Origin: Alphaproteobacteria bacterium
GTDB taxonomy: Bacteria; Pseudomonadota; Alphaproteobacteria; Sphingomonadales; Emcibacteraceae
Direction: 5' to 3'
DNA length: 10,569 nucleotides
NCBI GenBank assembly: GCA_002749135.1
Contig: NVVY01000001.1
Coordinates: 193,213 to 203,781, forward strand
Made by a program: the position numbers and the translations under genes. Shown here one piece after another: positions 1 through 6,023 of the stretch (position 1 is its first letter; the number at the start of each line of letters is the position of its first letter). The notes beneath the pieces are model-generated. The model ran no database searches. It was not told the DNA's origin and saw only the letters and a list, made by a program, of their open reading frames with translations.

Positions 1-46
1 AAATAAAGCGTTACACTGGCCATAGTTTACATCAAGAAAGCCGCAA

Positions 47-652
47 ATGTCCTATCGCCCCACCGCCAAAACCCGCGCCCGCCGGAAGGCCCAGCATGAA
101 AGCCTGTTGAAAACGGCGGTTTCCATTGTCGCCCGTGACGGCTTCCAAGGCCTGACCATCAGCCGCCTTGCCCGTGAAACCGGGATTGCCACCGGTACGG
201 TCTATAAATATTTTGACTCAAAAGCCCATCTCTGCGCAGAGGTTTTTCGGCGCGCCACCGAAAGGGAAGTTGAAATGGTCCAGGCCGCCAGCTTTCCGGA
301 ACAACCCGCCTCATGCCGGCAACGGCTAACCGATGCGGTGACTATTTTTGCCGAACGGGCCATCCTTGGCGGACAGCTGGCCTATGCCCTGATCGCCGAA
401 CCGGTCGCCCCCGCCGTGGAACAGGAACGGCTCATCTACCGCAAAGCCTATGCAGGCATTTTTGAGCAGCTCATCGAGGAAGGGGTAAAAATAAACGAAT
501 TTCCCGACCAGTCACCGAGCGTCAGCGCGGCGGCTTTGGTGGGCATATTGGCAGAAGTCCTTGTCGCCCCATTGGGCCGGGGCGATGCCGTAACCGATCA
601 AAACCAGCTCATAGACCCAATCCGTGAATTTTGCCTGCGGGCAATTACCTGA
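47..652 (+). CDS. TetR/AcrR-family transcriptional regulator
   Basis: A 201-aa one-component repressor. The N-terminal HTH is clear at about residues 20-65: AVSIVARDGFQGLTISRLA, then ETGIATGTVYKYFDSK, the classic TetR recognition helix ending in YxYFxSK. The remainder is the variable helical ligand-binding and dimerisation domain, so the inducer cannot be read from sequence. The length is normal for the family. ATG 47 is preceded by a weak purine tract (AAGAAAG, 34-40). Codon use is GC-rich like the right flank, unlike the element that follows, so this is a host chromosomal gene. Its targets probably lie upstream of the window. A TGGCCA palindrome at 18-23 is the only operator-like feature visible before it, and it is weak. 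Confidence 0.9.
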   Translation: MSYRPTAKTRARRKAQHESLLKTAVSIVARDGFQGLTISRLARETGIATGTVYKYFDSKAHLCAEVFRRATEREVEMVQAASFPEQPASCRQRLTDAVTIFAERAILGGQLAYALIAEPVAPAVEQERLIYRKAYAGIFEQLIEEGVKINEFPDQSPSVSAAALVGILAEVLVAPLGRGDAVTDQNQLIDPIREFCLRAIT

Positions 653-668
653 GGCGGTACCCACAAGC

Positions 669-702
669 AAAAAAGGGTCTAGCCTGATTTAGCTAAGCCC
701 TT
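669..702 (-). terminator. Intrinsic terminator, probably originally that of tRNA-Arg
   Basis: Read on the minus strand, AAGGGCTTAGC (702-692) pairs with GCTAGACCCTT (683-673) across an 8-nt loop. The 11-bp stem has one mismatch and one wobble and is followed by six T (complement of 674-669). It lies 10 bp beyond the tRNA CCA end in the left repeat. Before the element inserted it would have stood directly behind the tRNA-Arg gene. It may also terminate transcripts converging from the TetR side, although on the plus strand it lacks a T-tract. Confidence 0.7.
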
Positions 703-755
703 GAAAGAATGGTGCGCTCGGAGGGATTCGAACCCCCGGCCCCTAGATTCGTAGT
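699..755. repeat. Left attachment-site repeat (57 bp, perfect direct repeat of 8438-8494)
   Basis: This copy is identical base for base to 8438-8494. It contains 11 bp of tRNA 3' flank plus the complement of tRNA-Arg from base A31 to the CCA end, including the anticodon loop. Weaker identity continues outward to 682 (3 mismatches in 17 bp against 8421-8437). After 755 the sequence leaves the tRNA, so this side has no functional gene. The symmetrical anticodon stem-loop is the usual crossover region for tRNA-targeting tyrosine recombinases, so exchange within the 7-bp loop is likely (inference). Confidence 0.93.
710..755 (-). pseudogene. tRNA-Arg 3' fragment left at the far element end
   Basis: The complement carries the anticodon loop CTACGAA, the 3' anticodon stem, the variable loop, the T arm with GGTTCGAATCC and the acceptor 3' strand with encoded CCA. 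The D arm and the 5' acceptor strand are missing; element sequence follows instead. It is a by-product of site-specific integration, not a decayed gene, and would rebuild the full tRNA on excision. Confidence 0.92.
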
Positions 756-857
756 TTAAAACAATGCGTTTTCAGGGCTTTTCATGGTTTCTCAGAAATT
801 AAAAATAACTCTTTATTTATCAAGCAGTTATCTAATTTTTTCTTTCATCCAATTCCA

Positions 858-886
858 TTGTAATTCACCTAGACCCGTGATATGAT
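858..886 (+). promoter_or_regulatory. Candidate integrase promoter
   Basis: TTGTAA (858-863), a 17-bp spacer and TATGAT (881-886) give a good sigma70-type promoter with a start near 893. The -10 box lies inside the 31-bp subterminal repeat, and the inverted repeat at 887-921 covers the predicted start. A protein bound there would switch off int. The right-hand copy of the 31-bp repeat has the same TATGAT but no matching -35. Confidence 0.5.
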
Positions 887-907
887 TAGTCACTGGCTAG
901 TAATTTT
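877..907. repeat. 31-bp subterminal direct repeat, left copy
   Basis: Identical to 8375-8405. It includes TAGTCACTGGCTAG. In the excised circle the two copies would lie on either side of the tRNA-derived core in the same orientation, as expected for arm-type binding sites of integrase or an accessory factor such as AlpA/Xis. Confidence 0.85.
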
Positions 908-921
908 TAGGCTAGTGACTA
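887..921. promoter_or_regulatory. Inverted repeat before int (operator or arm site)
   Basis: TAGTCACT (887-894) is matched by its complement AGTGACTA (914-921), 19 bp apart, with CTAG tetramers on the inner sides of both arms. Only the left end has both arms; the right end has one. It overlaps the predicted int transcription start, suggesting autoregulation. There is no T-tract, so it is not a terminator. Confidence 0.5.
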
Positions 922-940
922 GAAATGAATGGTGTGAAGA

Positions 941-2206
941 ATGGCAAAGGTGAAATTAACAGACCCCCTAATCAGGAAAACAAAATCACCTGAAAAAGGA
1001 TACTCGGAATTAGGCGACACTATTGTTAAAGGCCTGATACTCAGGATCACGGCAAAAAATACAAGGTCATGGGATTTGCGCTACAGCACAAAAGGCAAGC
1101 AGTGGCGTTTCAATATTGGCGGCTATCCTGCCTTGTCCCTTTCAAAGGCCCGAAAAGAGGCCCGGCGTCTGTTGGGAGAAATCAGCTTAGGGAGCAACCC
1201 ACAGGCTGAAAAGAATATTGAACGGCAAAATATGCCGGAAATGGTGAAAGAAGCAGTTGCCCGATTTATTGAAACATATGCCCGGCCAAAAAATAGGGAG
1301 AGCAGTGTTACACAAGCAGAATGGGCATTGGAAAAACACCTTGTTCCCAAAATAGGGTATTGTTTGGTAAAAGATGTAACCAAGGCAGATATTATATGCC
1401 TGATTGATAGGCTTGCGGCAAAGCCACACTCAGGGGTTAATCTTATTTTTCGGCATTGGCGGCGGTTTTTCAATTGGGCGGTGGAAAAAGATATTATTAC
1501 ATACAGTCCTATGGGCGGCATCAAACAACCCTTGAAAGAAAAGAGCCGGGACAGAGTGTTGAGCGACCCGGAAATTAGGGAGATATGGCAGGTTATCGAA
1601 CAACAGTCTTACCCGATGAACGCATTTTACAAGCTGTTATTTCTCACAGGTCAAAGACGTTGTGAAGTGGCGACCCTAAAATGGTCAAATATAGAGAGTG
1701 GATTATGGACTATTCCAGCAGATATAGCCAAAAATGGGCGGGTGCATGATATTCCTCTATCTGGAATGGCCCTTGAGATACTGGAAAGCATACCTCACCA
1801 AAAATCAGCTTATTTATTTACCAACACCGCCGGGCGTACAAATGACGCGGGAGAGGATTTATCCAGCCCAATATCAGGTTTTTCAAAGGCAAAAAGACGA
1901 TTGGATGAGGAAATAGCCAAACAACGGGAAAAGAACGGTGTGGAAGAAATGGCCCCGTGGCGCGTCCATGATATACGGCGCACAGTGGCGACTCAGTTAG
2001 CAAAGATGGGCTTTCCTATTCATGTGGTGGAAAAGATATTAAACCATTCCAGCGGCACCATATCAGGCGTGGCGGCGGTATATAATCGCCATGATTATGC
2101 AGATGAGAAAAAAGCAGCCCTTGACGCCTGGGATCGGCGGTTGAGGGAAATTATTGCGGGTAAGGTTGCCGGGGATAATGTGGTTCAGTTGAGGGGGCAG
2201 GAATGA
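941..2206 (+). CDS. int: Tyrosine recombinase / integrase, P4 type with DUF4102 N-domain
   Basis: A 421-aa site-specific recombinase that integrates and excises the element at tRNA-Arg. Residues 1-90 form the DUF4102 arm-binding domain (GLILRITAKNTRSWDLRY, then the GYPALSLSKAR motif). Residues about 100-190 are the core-binding SAM-like domain. The catalytic domain keeps every expected residue: R239 and E242 in TGQRRCE, K264 in AKNGRVHDIPL, H343 and R346 in HDIRR, H369 in LNHSS and the nucleophile Y381 in VYNRHDY. Length is normal. ATG 941 is the first start after an in-frame TGA at 935; its ribosome site is weak (GAAGA directly before). The stop overlaps the next gene's start. The gene sits at the end carrying the partial tRNA copy, 186 bp from the repeat. 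Confidence 0.96.
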   Translation: MAKVKLTDPLIRKTKSPEKGYSELGDTIVKGLILRITAKNTRSWDLRYSTKGKQWRFNIGGYPALSLSKARKEARRLLGEISLGSNPQAEKNIERQNMPEMVKEAVARFIETYARPKNRESSVTQAEWALEKHLVPKIGYCLVKDVTKADIICLIDRLAAKPHSGVNLIFRHWRRFFNWAVEKDIITYSPMGGIKQPLKEKSRDRVLSDPEIREIWQVIEQQSYPMNAFYKLLFLTGQRRCEVATLKWSNIESGLWTIPADIAKNGRVHDIPLSGMALEILESIPHQKSAYLFTNTAGRTNDAGEDLSSPISGFSKAKRRLDEEIAKQREKNGVEEMAPWRVHDIRRTVATQLAKMGFPIHVVEKILNHSSGTISGVAAVYNRHDYADEKKAALDAWDRRLREIIAGKVAGDNVVQLRGQE

Positions 2207-3543
2207 ACACTTTGGATCATTTCGCAAGAGCTTCACTGAATCAAGCGGTAGCTTGGATTATGCAGGGCGGGCAAATAAGGCAGGGGGAAAGCTTTTATGA
2301 TACTTCAATATATTCATCGGATTCCTTACAAGGCCGTGAGAAGCTGAAATATGCTTTGCAGGCTGGTAGATTGTCCGCATGGGGAATTGAACAGGGAAGT
2401 GAGGAACGTTCTGAAATTCCGGCCGGTTACTGGACAGATGGCAGTAAAATTGATTATTTCAATTCGGTGTTGGATTGTAGCGTTTATTGCAATGGCTATT
2501 CAGAAATTTATATGCAAACGGATCAGCTTATAGATTGCTTTCCGGTTCCAGAGAGTGAAAGGCTCAAAAAACCAAGTGAGTTTCCAGGCGGCATTTTGGC
2601 GGGATGTCACCCCGAGATATATTATTTCGATTTTTCCGTACCGTCGGGTGAGTGTCTTGTCGTGGAGGCTATCGAACGAATAGGTGAAGAACTTTTCCCC
2701 AATGAATGGACGGGGCGGGAACGGAAAATATATCAAGAAGGTTATTGCTGGCAGGGCGGACTATTCGGCTATTTTCTGGCACCTGACAAGTCGGATATGT
2801 TGTTGAAAGCGAATGATGTGGCAATAAAGTCAGGAATAATTAAACACTACTGGCCGCTTTTTAAAGATAATTCTAAACAGAAATATTTTAGTAATTTATA
2901 TGGCTTGCTTGAGAGCAGACATCCCCGGTTGGTAAAGGATGGCCCATTGCCACAATATGCAGAGAAATTTATTGCTGATCTAAAAGATAATTGGCCTGAG
3001 ATAAAAGTCAAAGCCAAAACGCTGGAAGAGAATTTCATTCAAGTAAAAAAGCGGTGGAAGGCGGCGTTTAAAGAACTGATTAAAAGGGTGGGCGATAATG
3101 CCCGCTGTTTTGACTTTAACGGGATGAATAATCCGGCACCTATTATTAAAGATAAATGGTTTACAGATATGAGCGATTTATATCATGGTGGTCTGGAAAT
3201 AGGCCTGATTTATCCCGAATGCTATAAAACCCTTGGCTTGCCTGAAAATGGGAAATGGGGTGTTTTGGTGCCAGAGGATGTTTTATACAAGGCCGAGAAA
3301 TCAGGGGATAATAAAAAAAAAGATAATATATATTGGGCTATTGAGCGATTCCATAACCGTGCAAGGAAGCTAAGAAAGGAAAACCCGTCATGGACGCAAG
3401 AACAAATATGGGATGAGATGGAGAAGGATGATCCGCCGCATAAGGGGACAAGGGAATGGAGTCGTAAAGTATATGCGCGAATCTGCACGGGGGAATATCC
3501 TGCGGCAAAAGATAGAGGATTTGGCCCTATTTTTCAGTCCTAA
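2203..3543 (+). CDS. Conserved-looking protein of unknown function coupled to integrase
   Basis: I do not recognise this 446-aa protein. Its ATG overlaps the integrase stop (ATGA, 2203-2206) behind a GAGGGGG ribosome site (2191-2197), so the two are translationally coupled. It is hydrophilic and has no signal peptide or membrane segment, so it is cytoplasmic. The N-terminal part has the pattern KYALQAGRLSAWGIEQG followed by EIPAGYW (residues about 48-77), the A-L-x-x-G-x-L-x-A-x-G run seen in many uncharacterised proteins of small elements. The middle is lysine and aspartate rich. The last 70 residues (IYWAIERFHNRARKLRK, then WTQEQIWDEM) look helical and could form a small DNA- or protein-binding domain. 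Several Cys residues (C92, C96 and nearby) do not form a clear zinc motif. A role in excision, replication or helper interference is possible but unproven. Confidence 0.85.
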   Translation: MNTLDHFARASLNQAVAWIMQGGQIRQGESFYDTSIYSSDSLQGREKLKYALQAGRLSAWGIEQGSEERSEIPAGYWTDGSKIDYFNSVLDCSVYCNGYSEIYMQTDQLIDCFPVPESERLKKPSEFPGGILAGCHPEIYYFDFSVPSGECLVVEAIERIGEELFPNEWTGRERKIYQEGYCWQGGLFGYFLAPDKSDMLLKANDVAIKSGIIKHYWPLFKDNSKQKYFSNLYGLLESRHPRLVKDGPLPQYAEKFIADLKDNWPEIKVKAKTLEENFIQVKKRWKAAFKELIKRVGDNARCFDFNGMNNPAPIIKDKWFTDMSDLYHGGLEIGLIYPECYKTLGLPENGKWGVLVPEDVLYKAEKSGDNKKKDNIYWAIERFHNRARKLRKENPSWTQEQIWDEMEKDDPPHKGTREWSRKVYARICTGEYPAAKDRGFGPIFQS

Positions 3544-3700
3544 AAATAATATACAAAAAATACATTAGAAATTACATTTTACATTAATTAAATCAACGCT
3601 TTACACATTAATATACATTTTGATGTATATTTCCATTAGCAGCATAATTCATTTCAGGTCAAGTCGGTGCATGGTGCGCCAAAGACCAGAAAGGATTATG
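3544..3700 (+). promoter_or_regulatory. AT-rich control region before alpA with repeated TACATT
   Basis: TACATT occurs at 3561-3566, 3573-3578, 3580-3585 and 3614-3619, with a related TACACATT at 3602-3609. A perfect palindrome, ATATACAT (3611-3618) and ATGTATAT (3623-3630) with a 4-nt centre, places one more copy on the other strand. A promoter is possible with TTTACA (3600-3605), an 18-bp spacer and TGTATA (3624-3629), in which case the palindrome covers the -10. The region fits an operator array for AlpA or another repressor, or iterons of a replication origin. There is no coding potential. Confidence 0.5.
3611..3630. repeat. Perfect 8-bp inverted repeat, candidate operator
   Basis: ATATACAT, TTTG, ATGTATAT. 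The arms are perfect and the centre 4 bp, the right size for a dimeric HTH protein. No T-tract follows, and it lies about 70 bp upstream of alpA, so a regulatory site is likelier than a terminator. Confidence 0.55.
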
Positions 3701-3898
3701 ATGAAAACAGATATTCTTATACCCAAAACTGAAGTTATGAGGCAAACGTCACTGTCCGGAACGTCAATTTGGCGGCTCATCAAGGGCGGTAAGTTTCCTA
3801 GTGGAAAACAGATTTCTCCAAACCGCGTTGCATGGTCACAGTCTGAGGTTTCGGACTGGATCGTTGAGAAGATGGGGGAAACAATATGCCCCAGATAA
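3701..3898 (+). CDS. alpA: AlpA-family (MerR-like HTH) regulator
   Basis: A 65-aa DNA-binding protein of the type that in CP4-57 activates excision and in Gram-negative PICIs acts as the satellite regulator. The family hallmark is complete: LIPKTEVMRQTSLSGTSIWR, then GGKFPSGKQISPNRVAWSQ, then SEVSDWI. The first stretch holds the HTH and the second the winged PxP-like loop with the RVAW strand. I chose ATG 3701 because GAAAGGA (3689-3695) is 5 bases away; ATG 3698 is only 2 bases from it. A longer reading from 3620 would start inside the palindrome and adds an untypical N-terminus. It is the first of four genes that overlap one another, so it leads the replication operon. Confidence 0.87.
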   Translation: MKTDILIPKTEVMRQTSLSGTSIWRLIKGGKFPSGKQISPNRVAWSQSEVSDWIVEKMGETICPR

Positions 3899-4077
3899 AA
3901 GAAAGCCCCGGAGCCGCGCCAACGGCTCACAGGGCAAATTCAAAATTTTCAGTAAGTCTTCATACATCATCCCAAAAAACGGCGCAAGCTCGTATTGCTA
4001 GGCGTTACCATATTTCCCGCCCCCACGCGGCGGTAATTGCTGACCTTCTTAACTTGGGAGGTGCGGAAAATGGCTAG
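3886..4077 (+). CDS. Small basic protein between alpA and the winged-helix gene
   Basis: A 63-aa product. It overlaps the alpA end by 13 bases and the next gene by 8, and has a strong ribosome site (GGGGGAA, 3874-3880) 5 bases before ATG 3886, which argues for real translation. The N-terminal half is low-complexity (Ser, Ala, Thr, Gln). The C-terminal half, ARIARRYHISRPHAAVIADL followed by LNLGG, looks like a short helix-turn-helix. Small proteins with a similar RRYGLS-type ending lie near primases in other proteobacterial islands as far as I recall. Function unknown; translation coupling alone is an alternative role. Confidence 0.6.
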   Translation: MPQIKESPGAAPTAHRANSKFSVSLHTSSQKTAQARIARRYHISRPHAAVIADLLNLGGAENG

Positions 4078-4378
4078 ACGTTTGAAACTCACCTTCAAGA
4101 TTTCCCGCCCGGAAGGGGTGGAAATTATCACCTTGCAGGGCCAATATGCCCGGACATTGAGCGCATTAGTAGAGAACGGTTCCAAGGGCATAACAGCTCT
4201 TGAGCTATCCTCATGGGCCTTGCGGCTTAGCCATTATGTTTTCATTCTCAGAACGGAATACAGCCTTGAAGTCGAAATGGTCAGGGAAGAACATGACGGC
4301 ATAGCTGGCGCAGGTTGGCATGGTCGTTATTTCTTGCATACCCCCGTTACACTTCTCCTTGATGAGGAGGCCGCATAA
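4070..4378 (+). CDS. Small winged-helix domain protein of the primase operon
   Basis: A 102-aa protein. ATG 4070 follows GGGAGG (4056-4061) at 8 bases, better than the open frame further upstream from 4037. The core ALVENGSKGITALELSSWAL looks like a winged-helix recognition unit. The following SHYVFILRTEYSLEVEMVRE and GAGWHGRYFLHTPVTLL form the strand-rich wing; the WHGRYxLHxPV signature is typical of small winged-helix proteins encoded just before primases in alphaproteobacterial islands (recalled from family knowledge). Its stop and the primase start share a base (TAATG at 4376-4380), so it is probably a partner in replication initiation or a regulator of that gene. Confidence 0.78.
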   Translation: MARRLKLTFKISRPEGVEIITLQGQYARTLSALVENGSKGITALELSSWALRLSHYVFILRTEYSLEVEMVREEHDGIAGAGWHGRYFLHTPVTLLLDEEAA

Positions 4379-5385
4379 TGTCGGTTTATTCTAACAGTGG
4401 CGGGGGCTTCGGCTCCCACCTTTTTTTCAGTCATGCCCCTGATTATGCGGAATATGGATTGACCGTTTTTCCGGTCGGTGGCGAAAATGGTAAAATTCCC
4501 CAGATCAAAAACTGGCGTAAATTCGGCCCGCGCACATGGGAGAAACTACCCTCAAAATATGAAAATGATAATATCGGAATTGTAAACAAAACGCTTACCA
4601 TTATTGATATTGATGATCCCAAACTATTCCATAGGTGCCTTAACCGTTTCGGTGATACGCCTATCAAAATTCAAACGCCCGGCGGCGGGTTTCACTTGTG
4701 GTACAAATCGAATGGGGAGGCCCGGCGGATTGGAATAAATGGGCAAGCGGTGGACCTGTTGGGAAAAGGTGGCTTTGCCGTTGCCCCGCCCTCTATCAAA
4801 CCAGCAGGCGGTTGTTACAGCTTTATTGAGGGCGATGTAACTGATATTCCAAATCTACCCACAATCAAGGCCGATGCCTTACCTGATCCCATAAATAACA
4901 CCACCACCAAACAAGGTAAAAGCGGCACCAGAAATAATAGCCTTTTCAAATTTTGCCTGAAAGCGGCAAGAGGTGTAAAGTCCGAAAATGAGCTGGCAGA
5001 AATTGCGCTGACTGAAAGCGCAGAATTTAACCAGCCGTTGGATGTAGAGGAAGTTTATAAAATTGTACAATCGGCATGGGATTACGAAATATCAGGAAAA
5101 AATTTAACCGGGAGAAATACAATTCTAATTGAAACTGAAATATTTGAAAAACTCGTAGGACAGCCAGAGGCTTTTTACCTGATGACTTTCCTGACAAAAA
5201 ATCATGCCGGGTTGAGAGATATTTTTTTCATAGATCAAGAAAAGGTTTGTCCTCTTATTGGTATAAAAGACCCCAAAACAATAAGAAAAGCAATTCAAAA
5301 TCTTATTGATAAAAGACTGCTTCAATATGTTGGCAAAGGCGGCATTTCCGGCAAGTCTAAACAATATCGTATGATGACCTTATAG
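4378..5385 (+). CDS. Bifunctional primase-polymerase (AEP prim-pol) with PriCT domain
   Basis: A 335-aa replication protein likely to prime the excised element. Residues 18-165 form the archaeo-eukaryotic primase fold: YGLTVFPVGGENGKIPQIKN, the metal-binding D77 and D79 in TIIDIDD, H106 in TPGGGFHLWY and D126 in AVDLLGKGGFAVAPPS. Residues about 183-240 (GTRNNSLFKFCLKAARG to VEEVYKIVQSAWDYE) match the PriCT-1 type C-terminal primase domain. The last 90 residues look like a winged helix (DPKTIRKAIQNLIDKRLLQ) that may bind the origin. No D5/SF3 or DnaB-like helicase with Walker motifs is present here or in the element, so helicase must come from host or helper. Ribosome site GAGGAGG (4364-4370), 7 bases from ATG. 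Confidence 0.92.
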   Translation: MSVYSNSGGGFGSHLFFSHAPDYAEYGLTVFPVGGENGKIPQIKNWRKFGPRTWEKLPSKYENDNIGIVNKTLTIIDIDDPKLFHRCLNRFGDTPIKIQTPGGGFHLWYKSNGEARRIGINGQAVDLLGKGGFAVAPPSIKPAGGCYSFIEGDVTDIPNLPTIKADALPDPINNTTTKQGKSGTRNNSLFKFCLKAARGVKSENELAEIALTESAEFNQPLDVEEVYKIVQSAWDYEISGKNLTGRNTILIETEIFEKLVGQPEAFYLMTFLTKNHAGLRDIFFIDQEKVCPLIGIKDPKTIRKAIQNLIDKRLLQYVGKGGISGKSKQYRMMTL

Positions 5386-5402
5386 GGAAAATATCCCTAT
5401 AA
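5380..5402. repeat. 9-bp perfect inverted repeat at the primase stop
   Basis: TTATAGGGA (5380-5388) and TCCCTATAA (5394-5402) with a 5-nt centre. The stop codon TAG (5383-5385) lies in the left arm. Seven-plus paired bases could act as a weak terminator or mRNA-stabilising hairpin, but the following TACTTACTTAC is not a clean T-tract. A protein-binding operator is an equally good reading. Confidence 0.55.
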
Positions 5403-5762
5403 TACTTACTTACACTACTCTATCCTCCTTGTTACCCCTGACAAGCAAATAACCAATAGGGAGAAAAAATAATTAAAAATAAAAAAGCAGCATTTTTTTT
5501 AAACCTTTCCCCCTGCGCCATGTTTTAAAATAGAGTAATAACGTGACTAAAACAGCGCATTTAGAAATTGCATTTTTTCAAGTGTTGTTTTTTTAATCAT
5601 TCGAGAGCATTTAGCGGCTCGGCCATGCTTGGCATAATTCAATCACATGATAGCCCGTCTAATGGCTTTCTGGGCGACTTAACCCCCCAATATTTCAAGC
5701 ATACCTATTTTTCCTATTTGTTCGGACTTGATAAGTATAAGCTAATAGCGTATAGTCATGCT
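5386..5762. other. Non-coding AT-rich region between primase and toxin genes
   Basis: This stretch of 377 bases holds no convincing gene. An open frame running into brnT from 5568 encodes a Phe/His-rich N-terminus unlike BrnT and lacks a ribosome site. The part from 5461 to 5510 is nearly pure A and T with runs of A and eight T, a plausible DNA-unwinding segment next to the primase gene. It could be the element's replication origin; no clear iteron array is visible, so this is only a suggestion. Confidence 0.4.
5728..5756 (+). promoter_or_regulatory. Strong sigma70-type promoter of the toxin-antitoxin operon
   Basis: TTGATA (5728-5733), exactly 17 bp, then TATAGT (5751-5756): five of six matches in each box. 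The predicted start, about 7 bases after the -10, falls at or next to ATG 5763, so the mRNA would be leaderless or nearly so. This explains why no ribosome-binding site precedes brnT. Confidence 0.68.
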
Positions 5763-6023
5763 ATGGATATTGAATATGATTGGGCAAAGAATAAAGCCAA
5801 CAAAGCAACCCATAAACTTGATATGGAATTGGCTATATTGCTTTTTGAAGAAAGTCATACTGTCATAATTGATAACCGGACGGATTATGGGGAAACCAGA
5901 AAAATTGCTTATGGCACTATCAATGGCCGTGAATGTGTCTGTGTTTTTACCGAACGTGAAAAGGCCCGGCGTGTTATTTCATTGCGTAAAGCCAACAGGA
6001 GAGAAGTTAATGACCACTATTAA
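5763..6023 (+). CDS. brnT: BrnT-family ribonuclease toxin
   Basis: An 86-aa toxin of the RelE-like BrnT fold, which in characterised systems cleaves RNA and halts growth until neutralised. Family features run in order: YDWAKNKANKATHKLDMELA (equivalent to FxWDxxKAxxNxxKHGVxFxxA), then LFEE, then ETRKIAYGTINGRECVCVFT, and the C-terminal RRVISLRKANRREVNDHY with the conserved I-S-x-R-x-A-x-R-R-E. Start 5763 is set by homology and by the promoter just upstream; there is no Shine-Dalgarno sequence. The next gene begins inside its last codons (overlap 14 bases). The usual order toxin then antitoxin is kept, but with an HTH gene between brnT and brnA. Confidence 0.88.
   Translation: MDIEYDWAKNKANKATHKLDMELAILLFEESHTVIIDNRTDYGETRKIAYGTINGRECVCVFTEREKARRVISLRKANRREVNDHY

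Noticed and set aside
758..772. Hairpin AAAAC-AATGC-GTTTT beside the left repeat as a terminator
   Set aside because: Only five mostly A:T pairs and no T-tract beyond the arm; too weak to call.
1123..3488. Minus-strand open frames opposite int and the 446-aa gene
   Set aside because: All lie opposite well-supported genes, with Cys/Ser/Phe-rich low-quality translations and no ribosome sites.
5568..5762. Longer N-terminus for brnT starting at 5568
   Set aside because: The extra 65 residues are unlike BrnT, lack a ribosome site and contain the promoter; the family begins at residue 1 of the 5763 start.
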